From NCBI RefSeq assembly GCF_000631985.1, contig NZ_JFYN01000044.1, positions 62,001-126,000 of the forward strand: a stretch of DNA of 64,000 nt, read 5' to 3'. The stretch is from Pseudomonas sp. RIT288 (lineage in GTDB: Bacteria; Pseudomonadota; Gammaproteobacteria; Pseudomonadales; Pseudomonadaceae). Below are positions 36,101 to 42,748 of the stretch, piece by piece (within the stretch, counting starts at the first letter, position 1; each line of letters starts with the position of its first letter). The translations under genes and the position numbers were made by a program. The notes beneath the pieces are model-generated. The model worked only from the letters and a program-made list of their open reading frames with translations, had not been told where the DNA came from and made no database searches.

Positions 36101-37691
36101 CAAAACCGCGGACGCCCTCGCCGTGCGCCTGAGCGCCACCGGTGACGGCTGGCAAGTCACGCAAACCCAGAGCCTCGATGTGGCCAGCGGCGACACCCCA
36201 TTGAGCCTGCCGGCCGACGCCACCGACATTCGCCTGCGTCTGGATGACAGTCCGCAAGCACTGTTCCGTTCCGCGCTCGATGATCTGCTGAGCTACCCGT
36301 ACGGCGGCGTCGAGCAGACGGCCAGCCGTTTGCTGCCGCTGAGCATCGCTTATCCGTCGCTGGCGTCGAGCCCGCAGATCCGCGATCGCCTGCGCCTGAT
36401 CATGCAGAACAGCCGTTTGCGTCTGGTGCAAATGGCCGGGCCGTCGGCGAGCTTCACTTGGTGGGGCTTCGACGGTGAGCCGGATGCATTCCTCACTGCT
36501 TACGCCTACTACGCCGACTGGAACGCCAGTCAGGTGCTGGAACTGACCCTGCCGCCGGAGCACTGGCAGCGAGTGCTGGAGGTTTACGCCAAGCAAGCGC
36601 CGAACACGCCGTTGCTGCAGCGAGCGCTGATCCTGTCGTTCGCCAAGCAGATGCACCTGCCGGTGAATACTTTGCTCAGCGGTTTGATGGACGATCTGGC
36701 CAAGGCCGGCGAGGGCAATGCCGAAACCCTGATGGACGATGGCGAAGACAGCCTGGTGATGAGCGATCCGGATTCGGCGCTCGGTCTGGCGGCGGCGCGG
36801 GTGTTGACTGCGGCGCTGGTCACCCAGTCGAAAGTCGCGTTGCCGGAGGCATTCAGTCGTCAGGTCGGCGCCGCGCAACAGCGTCTGGCGGTCAGTTCGC
36901 AGCCGTTCGCCGAAGCGCTGAACCTGTCGTTGCAACCGTTCGATCAGACCCGCGCGACGGCGTTGCTGCAACGTCTGTTGCCGCAGCAATCGACCCTCGA
37001 ACGTGCGCTGGCACTGAGCTGGCTGCAACGCAGCATCGCCCAGGCGTCGCCGACCATCGCGCTGATGCCGGGTGAAGGCTGGAAGAAAAACTACGGTGCA
37101 ACCGGTGAGATGTTCTGGACCTGGCAGGGTACGACGCCGGTGCCGAGTGTGTTGTCGGTGTCCGGTACCCAGGAGCGTCCGCTGCGTGCGGCACTGAGCT
37201 TCCAGACCCAGCAAGCGGCCGTCGATCCAATGGCCGTGACCGTCACCCGGCGCCTGTCGCGTCTGGTGCCGGGCGACGAAGCGTTCACCTTCAAACTGGA
37301 GCCGGTCGGCAGCAAACCGCTGTCCAGCGACAGCCTGTATCTGGACGAAGTGATCCTCACCAGCAAGGCGCCGAAACCGCTGCGCTACGGCATGCTCGAG
37401 GTGCCGCTGCCACCGGGCGCCGATGTCGAGCGCACCACCTGGGGCATCAAGTTGCAGGGCAAAGATGGCACCGAACCAACCGCGCTGGAGAAAGCGCGAT
37501 TCGAGCCGGGGCAACTGGCTTATGCGGTGCCGGTGGATGCGCTGAGCGGCGAATTGCGTCTGCGCCATCTGGTGCGCTTCTCGCAGAAGGGCCAGTTCAA
37601 CCTGCCGCCGGTGCGCTTCACTCAGGTCTACGCGCCGCAGCATCAGGCCCAGGAAGCGAAAGCCGCCCTCGGTCAGGTCACGGTCAACTGA
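33117..37691 (+). CDS. magD: MagD, bacterial alpha-2-macroglobulin (YfaS type)
   Basis: The product has 1524 residues from ATG 33117, which overlaps the magC stop. A signal peptide (about 28 residues, ending LLPLATVNA) is followed by macroglobulin (MG) domains. These include the MG-typical YRPGDWV (nt about 34146-34167), a bait-region-like stretch, the alpha-2-macroglobulin domain (WQPELLTGADGKTRFTFKMP), and a complement-like thioester-domain fold. The thioester motif CxEQ is GVEQ here (residues 1064-1067), so covalent trapping is not possible. These proteins bind and inhibit proteases in the periplasm; P. aeruginosa MagD binds neutrophil elastase and is processed. Confidence 0.95.
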   Translation: MTGARMLRLCARIPLLLALLLPLATVNAEDSVEPSGYTPVAGESFFLLADSSFAADEQAMVRLEAPGRDYRRFRMEPYGGADIRVYRIDKPLDFLKRQKNLHRVVSDGQFKGEGLSNTLAYLWDNWYRKSRRVMQRAFSYESRKQVTEEVPELKMGNAIAAPTPYDAQPQFALIPGLPVVSQFRYPLWQAKPIQPPTGVNLAGSSSEFVSVAPGNVYIPLGNLKPGLYLVEALIGKYRATTMVFVSNTVAVSKIAGDELLVWAARKHEGSSVPKVNVLWTDGLGVMSSGATDADGLLRLKHVSPERSFVIGEDEEGGVFVSENFYYDSEIYDTKLYAFTDRPLYRPGDWVSLKIVGREFKNARDSVLPGAADVTVSVLDATGTELQHLDLKLDSKAGTQGRFQLPDNAVAGGYEIRFNYKDQAYSSAFRVAEYIKPHFEISLNLAKQDYRTGEPVKGSLVLLYPDGKPVANAKLSLSLRAQQLSMVDNELQYLGQFPVELTSTELTTDSKGNATLDLPAADKPSRYMLTVFASDGAAYRVKTTKEILIDRGAASFRLSAPQRFSAVSDKVAFSYANEGGSEQSKAVTPSSYSWVRLEDQSTGEGKLAATDKGFSIAFERPGTYNLTLKDQHGRVLGATGHSVTGDGVKAVPGTVEIVLDKPEYKAGDEALALITFPEPVSDALLSLERDKVEATALLAKGGDWLKLEKLSDTQYRVRIPVKDNFAPNLTFSVLYTKGGQYSFQNAGIKVIAPQIDVAISTDKQVYLPGDTVTVDLTTQFAGKAVPAHLTVSVVDEMVYALQPEVAPTIDQFFYHPRRNNVRTSASLSFISYDVALPGSPGAPGKANRSERGVKVLERPRREDVDTAAWQPELLTGADGKTRFTFKMPDSLTRWRITARAIADDGQVGQKKQFVRSEKPLYLKWSGPSKFRKGDQPQLGVFAFSQVEKPVRAELVTHYAGAEQRLPVTLNNGINYLPLPAFALASSEWTAELVQDGKTADALAVRLSATGDGWQVTQTQSLDVASGDTPLSLPADATDIRLRLDDSPQALFRSALDDLLSYPYGGVEQTASRLLPLSIAYPSLASSPQIRDRLRLIMQNSRLRLVQMAGPSASFTWWGFDGEPDAFLTAYAYYADWNASQVLELTLPPEHWQRVLEVYAKQAPNTPLLQRALILSFAKQMHLPVNTLLSGLMDDLAKAGEGNAETLMDDGEDSLVMSDPDSALGLAAARVLTAALVTQSKVALPEAFSRQVGAAQQRLAVSSQPFAEALNLSLQPFDQTRATALLQRLLPQQSTLERALALSWLQRSIAQASPTIALMPGEGWKKNYGATGEMFWTWQGTTPVPSVLSVSGTQERPLRAALSFQTQQAAVDPMAVTVTRRLSRLVPGDEAFTFKLEPVGSKPLSSDSLYLDEVILTSKAPKPLRYGMLEVPLPPGADVERTTWGIKLQGKDGTEPTALEKARFEPGQLAYAVPVDALSGELRLRHLVRFSQKGQFNLPPVRFTQVYAPQHQAQEAKAALGQVTVN

Positions 37692-37692
37692 C

Positions 37693-39312
37693 ATGAACCG
37701 GCCGCTGCTGTGGCTGCTGATGTGTGTGATGCCTGCGCTGGCGACGGCGCAGGATGAGCCGCTGCGGCTGGCGTACAAGGGCGAGTTGCTGTCGTTGAAT
37801 CACTCGCAACTGATCGCTCGCGAGCCCTTGCCGGCGACGCTGGATACGCCGCTGGGCAGTCTGTGGAAATTGTTCGTGTACGCGTGGCTGGTGGATACCG
37901 GCGCGCGCGAGCCGGCGTATGAATGTCGCGGGGAGTCCAAGGAAGAGGTTTATTGCTGCGCGGCGGGCGGCAAGATCGACCGTGATCAGGCGTTGGTGAA
38001 ATCCTGCGGGTTGTATTTTGAACCGGCGCGACTGGGCATAGCTGCTGCCGATTGGCGCACGTATTGGCAGGCGCGGCAGGCGCCTTCGTGGTTGCTGGAT
38101 TTGCCAACCGTGCAACCGGCTACCCGGGTTTCCGTGGCTGACTTGCTGAAGGTGTTGTCGTTGCTGCCGGCGCAGGATCAGATGCGCCGCGTGTTGCTCG
38201 ACGTGGTGCTGAGTGCGGCGGACGGCAATGTCGTTGGTGAACTGGGCGGGCGTTTGCGGGTGAAGACCTGGAGCTGGCTCGGCGATCAGGATCCGCAATC
38301 GCGGCAGGGCGGTTTCGCCGGTTGGACGGCGGACGGCTCGCCGATCTGGGCCGGTGGGCGTGGCACCAGTCAGATGGTTCTGCGCCATTACGGGCAGGCG
38401 TTGGCGACGGTGATGCCTTCTTCCTGGCCAGCGGAAGCAGGACGTTGTGTTGAGGTTGGACTGTTCTCGCGTTATCCGCTTTCGCGAGTCCTGTCAGGTG
38501 AGCGCGTTGCTGGCTCCGGGCCTTTGCAGGGCGACTACCGCGTCGAATTCGCCAACGGTAACGCGCTGGATATCCACAGCGCCGGCGAACTGTTTCTGCT
38601 CAACGACAAACTCGTCGCACGGCTCGATCGTGAAGAATACGTCGCCCGCGTTCTTGAGCGCGAAGCCAGACCCGAACCCGCCGAAGCCGCCAAGGCGCTG
38701 GCCGTGGCGATCCGCACCTATCTGCTGCAAAACGCCACGCGCAACGGCGATTGCCTGAGCATCGACGACAGCAGCAACCGTCAGCGCGTCGCTCCGCGTC
38801 CAGCCTCCGCCGAGTCGCGCAACATCGCGGCGTGGACCGCGGATCTGGTGCTGGCCGGCAGCACGGTCACCTATCACTCCGATCAACCCGGCCCGGACAA
38901 ACTCGCCTGGCAACAAGCCGTCGAACAGGCCAACGCCGGCCAGCGCTATGACGCGATTCTGCTGCACGCCTATCCGCGCGCGAGCCTCAGCCGTTGGGAC
39001 AACCCGGTCGCTTCCTGCGAAGCACTGCCCGCCGCGCAAGACTGGCTGCAAAAGCAGCGCCGCGGCTGGCGTCCGACGCTGGAAAGCGAAACCGGCTACA
39101 ACGAAGTCAGCACCTTTGCCGTGTGCAAACTGGCGTTCGGCCGCCCGTTTGTCGACCGCGAACGCCAGCGTATCTACGTGCGCGGCGTGCTGACGCTGCA
39201 GGATCGCCTCGACCTGACTCACGAATATCTGCACCTGGCTTTTGAAGCACATCCCAATGGTCAGGATGAAACCTACATCGAAGGGCTTGCCCGTCACCTC
39301 TTGCTGGAATAG
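37693..39312 (+). CDS. magE: MagE, DUF2300 (YfaQ-like) multidomain secreted protein
   Basis: This 539-residue protein has a signal peptide (MNRPLLWLLMCVMPALATA). I see three layers. (1) Residues about 50-230 look like a degenerate penicillin-binding domain: SLWK (Ser56, Lys59) as SxxK, the paired-Cys segment ending SCG (104-106) where PBPs have SCN, and KTW (191-193) where they have KTG. (2) Residues about 313-345 resemble SpoIID (EEYVARVLEREA...KALAVAIRTYLLQ). (3) HEYLH at 510-514 with Glu526/Glu530 resembles a zinc peptidase site. The family is annotated only as DUF2300. It starts one base after the magD stop. Confidence 0.85.
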   Translation: MNRPLLWLLMCVMPALATAQDEPLRLAYKGELLSLNHSQLIAREPLPATLDTPLGSLWKLFVYAWLVDTGAREPAYECRGESKEEVYCCAAGGKIDRDQALVKSCGLYFEPARLGIAAADWRTYWQARQAPSWLLDLPTVQPATRVSVADLLKVLSLLPAQDQMRRVLLDVVLSAADGNVVGELGGRLRVKTWSWLGDQDPQSRQGGFAGWTADGSPIWAGGRGTSQMVLRHYGQALATVMPSSWPAEAGRCVEVGLFSRYPLSRVLSGERVAGSGPLQGDYRVEFANGNALDIHSAGELFLLNDKLVARLDREEYVARVLEREARPEPAEAAKALAVAIRTYLLQNATRNGDCLSIDDSSNRQRVAPRPASAESRNIAAWTADLVLAGSTVTYHSDQPGPDKLAWQQAVEQANAGQRYDAILLHAYPRASLSRWDNPVASCEALPAAQDWLQKQRRGWRPTLESETGYNEVSTFAVCKLAFGRPFVDRERQRIYVRGVLTLQDRLDLTHEYLHLAFEAHPNGQDETYIEGLARHLLLE

Positions 39313-39315
39313 ACC

Positions 39316-40128
39316 ATGACACTCCGTTACCCACAGGTCTTGCTGTTGCTCTGCGCGTTCCATGCGTTGCCGATGGCAATGGCCGCCGACAGCGTCAAAC
39401 TCGACACCCCGGTCGGCGGCTGGCGCACCGGCGCGCCCGAGGGCGAAGGCGAGAACTTCCGCCAGACCGTCAACTACCCGGCCTCCTCGGTCAACACCCC
39501 GGTCGGCCAGGCCAACACCGCGCGCATCAGCGGTGAAATCAAAGCCACCCCCAAGAGCAAGGAGCCGGGCCGACTGATCGTCAACGGCGTCAGCATGCCG
39601 CTGAAAATCGACGACAGCGGCCGCTTCGATCGCCCGTTCTCCTTCCCCAACGGCAGCAACAGCGTCGAAGTGCGCAGCCCCGACGGCCAACAACGCCACC
39701 GCACCCAATTCCTCAACACCAGCGGCGGCGCCACCCCGGCCAAACTGCGCGTGCTACTGGCCTGGGACAGCGACGGCACCGACCTCGACCTGCACCTGAT
39801 CACCCCCGACGGCGCACACATCTGGTACGGCGACCGCGTCGCCGCCAACGGCGCCGCCCTCGACGTCGACGTCACCACCGGCTACGGCCCGGAAATCTTC
39901 GCCATGCCGGCACCGATCAAGGGCCAGTATCTGGTGTACGTGAACTACTTCGGCGGTGGGTATCGCGGGGATGACGAGGGCGGGGAAGAGGCGGTGCAGC
40001 CGCTGACCACGGCGCAGGTAACGGTGATTACCGAAGAGGGGACGCCGAGCGAGAAGATCGAGACGTTTGTGGTGCCGATGCGGGCGGTGGGTGAACTGAC
40101 GTTGGTTAAATCGTTCAGTTATCCGTGA
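39316..40128 (+). CDS. magF: MagF, DUF2135 (YfaP-like) periplasmic protein
   Basis: This 270-residue secreted protein (signal ending ALPMAMAA) has the same core as MagA: LLAWDSDGTDLDLHLITP followed by DG. The ending VPMRAVGELTLVKSFSY closely matches the MagA ending VPLRAIGDLLLVKTFNY. It lies three bases after magE and closes the operon. MagF is a reported partner of MagD in P. aeruginosa. The long-range duplication suggests that MagA and MagF occupy related places in the complex. Confidence 0.88.
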   Translation: MTLRYPQVLLLLCAFHALPMAMAADSVKLDTPVGGWRTGAPEGEGENFRQTVNYPASSVNTPVGQANTARISGEIKATPKSKEPGRLIVNGVSMPLKIDDSGRFDRPFSFPNGSNSVEVRSPDGQQRHRTQFLNTSGGATPAKLRVLLAWDSDGTDLDLHLITPDGAHIWYGDRVAANGAALDVDVTTGYGPEIFAMPAPIKGQYLVYVNYFGGGYRGDDEGGEEAVQPLTTAQVTVITEEGTPSEKIETFVVPMRAVGELTLVKSFSYP

Positions 40129-40138
40129 TGGGGAATTC

Positions 40139-40155
40139 GGCAGCGGGTTGCTGCC
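40139..40155 (+). terminator. weak hairpin after magF
   Basis: GGCAGC-GGGTT-GCTGCC, a perfect 6-bp stem ten bases after the magF stop. It is followed by CGATTTC, so the T-tract is poor. On the minus strand it is downstream of relE. Confidence 0.35.
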
Positions 40156-40170
40156 CGATTTCAAAAAAGC

Positions 40171-40467
40171 TCAGGACTGGGGCGACAGCCGATCTTGTGC
40201 GACCTCGTAAGCAGCCTCTCGCTCACGTTTACCGATAGCGACTACGAACACCACGATCTCTTGATCAATCACCTGATAGATCAAGCGATATCCAGCACTT
40301 TTGAGCTTCACTTTGTAGCAGTCCGGCAGCTCGCGAAGTCGATTGGCTTCTATGCGAGGGCTTTCCAATACCTCTACGAGCTTCTTTTTGAATTGTTGAC
40401 GAACCGTATCGCCCAGTTTGTTCCACTCCTTTAAAGCACGACGATCGAATTCAAGGTTATAGGTCAT
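40171..40467 (-). CDS. relE: RelE/ParE-family toxin
   Basis: This 98-residue protein has the RelE pattern: FDRRALKEWNKLGDTVRQQFKKKL, then ELPDCYKVKLKSAGYRLIYQV, then VVAIGKREREAAYEVA. RelE toxins cut mRNA on the ribosome. The basic residues of the active face (Lys/Arg in KVKLKSAGYRL and GKRER) are kept, so it looks functional. It overlaps its antitoxin gene by 11 bases. The DNA is clearly poorer in G+C than its neighbours (about 40% in a sampled 60-base stretch), suggesting transfer. Confidence 0.92.
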   Translation of the reverse strand: MTYNLEFDRRALKEWNKLGDTVRQQFKKKLVEVLESPRIEANRLRELPDCYKVKLKSAGYRLIYQVIDQEIVVFVVAIGKREREAAYEVAQDRLSPQS

Positions 40468-40696
40468 CCAGACTTACCTTGACTCGTTGAGGAGAGGCGA
40501 GACGTTCGCTGACTACGGCGATGAGAGCTTCATCTTCTTCGCTGATGAGTGCGGTCTTGAACGGCAGTTTGCCCCGCTCAGCAACGTATTGAAGTGTTTG
40601 GCGCAGAAGCTCCGAAGGTGTGACGCCAAGCTTTTCCAGCTCTGCGAACGAGCGTTGTTTCAGCTCATCATCAATGCGGATGTTGATGGAGGCCAT
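40457..40696 (-). CDS. relB: RelB/DinJ-family antitoxin
   Basis: This 79-residue antitoxin has an N-terminal ribbon-helix-helix (ASINIRIDDELKQRSFAELEKLGVTPSELLRQTL) and a C-terminal toxin-binding tail. It represses its own operon with RelE. The upstream DNA has ACGACAAACGTCATTAC on the minus strand, with a TGACG...CGTCA-like short repeat, a possible operator. Confidence 0.92.
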   Translation of the reverse strand: MASINIRIDDELKQRSFAELEKLGVTPSELLRQTLQYVAERGKLPFKTALISEEDEALIAVVSERLASPQRVKVSLDDL

Positions 40697-40800
40697 GATG
40701 CGATACCTGTAATGACGTTTGTCGTTACGGTATCAAGGGGGGGCGTCCTCGACAAGTGGGAATTCAGGTATCAGACGGTAGGCTTGGCTTACTTTCAGGC

Positions 40801-40826
40801 ATTAAAAAGCCGGCTTGTGGCCGGCT
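40801..40826 (-). terminator. terminator-like hairpin, minus strand
   Basis: AGCCGGC-(5-base loop)-GCCGGCT, followed on the minus strand by TTTTTAAT. On the plus strand there is no T-run. It would end transcripts coming from the 41 kb side (a small minus-strand transcript or read-through from the S24 repressor gene). Confidence 0.6.
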
Positions 40827-41080
40827 TCTCGGGGACTGGCTTGGTTTATTTTTGGTAAACCGCGTCAGCCTTCAAAACGTACACCCGGATCTGCGTCCGG
40901 CTGTGGGACTTGGTCAGACGTTGGTCTGCCGCGTCGGGCGTCATCTGAGCCGCGGGAGCGGGGCGATGCGCAAATGTGGGGCGCAGGATACTGAGTTTTG
41001 TTGGGGATTCCCAGTCTCAACTGCGGAATAGAGCCACTGCGGTGGTCGATATTTGTAATTTGTACTGATTTTCGGGGCCT

Positions 41081-41105
41081 CTTCGCGAGCAGGCTCGCTC
41101 CCACA
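41081..41105. repeat. single REP unit, family A
   Basis: CTTCGCGAGCAGGCTCGCTC continues into CCACA without an inverted partner nearby. It is the only solitary family A unit in the window. Confidence 0.85.
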
Positions 41106-41138
41106 GGGTTTGGTACAGGGTTGAAGATCCGTATCCGA

Positions 41139-41885
41139 TCAGAGAAACGGCACCACCGGCCGGCGTTTGCCTAGGGTCGACCACCAGAATACCCAGCCCA
41201 GAATATGGATTCTCTGCTCATCGATCTGCGCTGCGCGGAAGATTTCGTCCGGGTATTCGGCGCTGTTGTGGCTGCGCAGGCGCAGGGCATTGCCGGGCAT
41301 ACGGTGCAGGTATTTGATGCGCAGCATGCCGTCGTGTTCGATGGCATAGATTTCGCCGTCGACCACCTGGGTCAGGCCGCGGTCGATGCCGATGATCGAT
41401 CCGTCTTCGATGCGCTCGGCCATGCTGTTGCCGATCATGTGTGCACAGATGGCGTCGCCGGGGCGGATTTCCAGTTGCGCGAGATGGGCGCGAGGCAGAC
41501 GGACGGTTTGCTCGGGGTCGAGGATGACGTGGGTCTTGTCGGCGCCGGCGCTGAGCGGTGTTTCCTTGAAAAACGGCAGTTCGATGTCGTTGGGGTTGAT
41601 GATGGAATAGACGCCGTTGACGGACTGGGCGTCAAAGGTGTCGCCGTTGCTGGCAGGGGTGTGCAGGCGTGGTGATTCTTTGCTGCCTTCGCCGGTTTTC
41701 AGCCAGTCGCTGTTGACCGAGAGCAGGCGTGAGACTTCCTCCATGCGATACGCCGGGACGCCTCGGGTGTACCAGTTATGAATATTTTGGGCTTCCGTGC
41801 CCCAGAACTTTGCGAATCCCGTGGTGGTGATGTTCGCTGCTTCCAGGAGTGCCTTGAATCTTGGACCGCTAGTGTTCTTTCTCAT
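41139..41885 (-). CDS. S24-family (CI/LexA-type) transcriptional repressor
   Basis: The product has 248 residues from ATG 41885 (MRKNTSGPRFKALLEAAN). The N-terminal half is a helix-turn-helix domain with GFAKFWGTEAQNIHNWYTRG. The C-terminal half is an S24 peptidase with the Ser/Lys dyad visible: GNSM Ser and RIKYL Lys. An Ala-Gly pair in TPLSAGAD between the domains could be the self-cleavage site. Such proteins are phage or pyocin repressors (PrtR-like) inactivated by RecA. No phage or bacteriocin genes are nearby, so it is an orphan repressor. A 23-base dyad lies 32 bases upstream. Confidence 0.9.
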   Translation of the reverse strand: MRKNTSGPRFKALLEAANITTTGFAKFWGTEAQNIHNWYTRGVPAYRMEEVSRLLSVNSDWLKTGEGSKESPRLHTPASNGDTFDAQSVNGVYSIINPNDIELPFFKETPLSAGADKTHVILDPEQTVRLPRAHLAQLEIRPGDAICAHMIGNSMAERIEDGSIIGIDRGLTQVVDGEIYAIEHDGMLRIKYLHRMPGNALRLRSHNSAEYPDEIFRAAQIDEQRIHILGWVFWWSTLGKRRPVVPFL

Positions 41886-41916
41886 AAACACGGAGTCTAC
41901 GGCCGTGCTAGAGCGG

Positions 41917-41939
41917 TTTGAATAAACTGGGTGTTCAAA
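41917..41939 (-). promoter_or_regulatory. candidate operator dyad of the S24 repressor gene
   Basis: TTTGAA-N11-TTCAAA, 32 bases upstream of the repressor ATG, overlapping a -35-like TTGAAC on the minus strand. The position suits autorepression. Confidence 0.45.
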
Positions 41940-42052
41940 AAGCGGCTGTATTTTGCGACCGGATGTAAGACGTGCTTGTGGGAAATTACACACCTTAAAA
42001 CTTTTCTGTAGTCCGTCGTAAACACACTGTTTAAGACAGCTTTACCCAGGCA

Positions 42053-42081
42053 CAAAAAACCCCGGATCAACCGGGGTTTTC
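42053..42081 (-). terminator. Rho-independent terminator of ppa
   Basis: On the minus strand AACCCCGG-TTGAT-CCGGGGTT is followed by a T-run, 28 bases after the ppa stop. Because A/T runs flank both sides it may also act on the plus strand. Confidence 0.92.
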
Positions 42082-42108
42082 TTCAAGCGTCATGCAGCAA
42101 GCAGGTGC

Positions 42109-42636
42109 TTAGCCCTTGTAGGCCGCAACCGACTTGGTGATCGCGTCGCGAGCGGCGTCAGCGCCAGCCCAGCCTTCGATCTTGACCCATTTGCCTTTTT
42201 CGAGATCTTTGTAGTTCGCGAAGAAGTGCTCGATCTGCTGAATCAGCAGCGCAGGCAGGTCGGTGTATTCCTTCACGTCGACGTACAGCTGCGACAGCTT
42301 GTCGTGTGGAACTGCGATGACTTTGGCATCGCCGCCACCGTCGTCGGTCATGTTCAGGATGCCGACTGGACGCGCGCGGATCACCGAGCCTGGAGCAACC
42401 GGGTAAGGGGTCACAACCAGCACGTCGAGGGGGTCACCGTCGTCAGCCAGGGTGTTCGGGATGTAACCGTAGTTGGCCGGGTAGAACATTGGGGTGGCCA
42501 TGAAACGGTCAACGAACAGGCAATCGCTGTCTTTGTCGATTTCGTATTTGATCGGCGCGTGGTTGGCCGGGATCTCGATCGCGACGTAGATGTCGTTCGG
42601 CAGGTCTTTGCCAGCCGGAATCTTGCTGTAGCTCAT
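42109..42636 (-). CDS. ppa: inorganic pyrophosphatase
   Basis: This 175-residue protein has the standard family I length. It begins MSYSKIPAGKDLPNDIYV and has FYPANYGYIPNTLADDGDPLDVLV with the metal-binding Asp residues. It hydrolyses diphosphate to drive biosynthesis. A long upstream extension of the frame is rejected because this start gives the exact family N-terminus. The terminator follows directly. Confidence 0.98.
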   Translation of the reverse strand: MSYSKIPAGKDLPNDIYVAIEIPANHAPIKYEIDKDSDCLFVDRFMATPMFYPANYGYIPNTLADDGDPLDVLVVTPYPVAPGSVIRARPVGILNMTDDGGGDAKVIAVPHDKLSQLYVDVKEYTDLPALLIQQIEHFFANYKDLEKGKWVKIEGWAGADAARDAITKSVAAYKG

Positions 42637-42748
42637 TGGGCGTTGCCCCCGTAGTTGACCAAAAACACTTGGCCGGATTGACCAAAAAGTGGCGGCGATT
42701 ATAGGCACATTCCTACGCCGACGCCACGTACCAGAAGTCGTGCAGCGC

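Larger units (their letters stand above)
40697..41138. other. 442-base gap between relB and the S24 repressor gene
   Basis: It contains a strong hairpin (40808-40826), a single REP unit (41081-41105), and a possible 32-codon reading frame on the minus strand (about 40857-40955, beginning MTPDAADQRLTKSHSRTQIR). That frame ends about 30 bases before the hairpin. There is no good ribosome site, so coding is doubtful. The rest shows nothing recognisable and may be decayed accessory DNA. Confidence 0.4.

Noticed and set aside
34215..37778. Very long open frame on the minus strand opposite magD, and similar long antisense frames opposite btuB, dxs, eutB, eat, the ALDH gene and the DedA-PAP2 gene
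   Set aside because: They are mirror frames of high-GC genes with strong third-position bias. Their translations are Gln/His/Arg/Ala-rich with no recognisable domains, while the opposite strand encodes clear families.
41139..41885. Prophage or tailocin locus next to the S24 repressor
   Set aside because: No integrase, lysis, tail or structural genes are present on either side; neighbours are ppa and a toxin-antitoxin pair.
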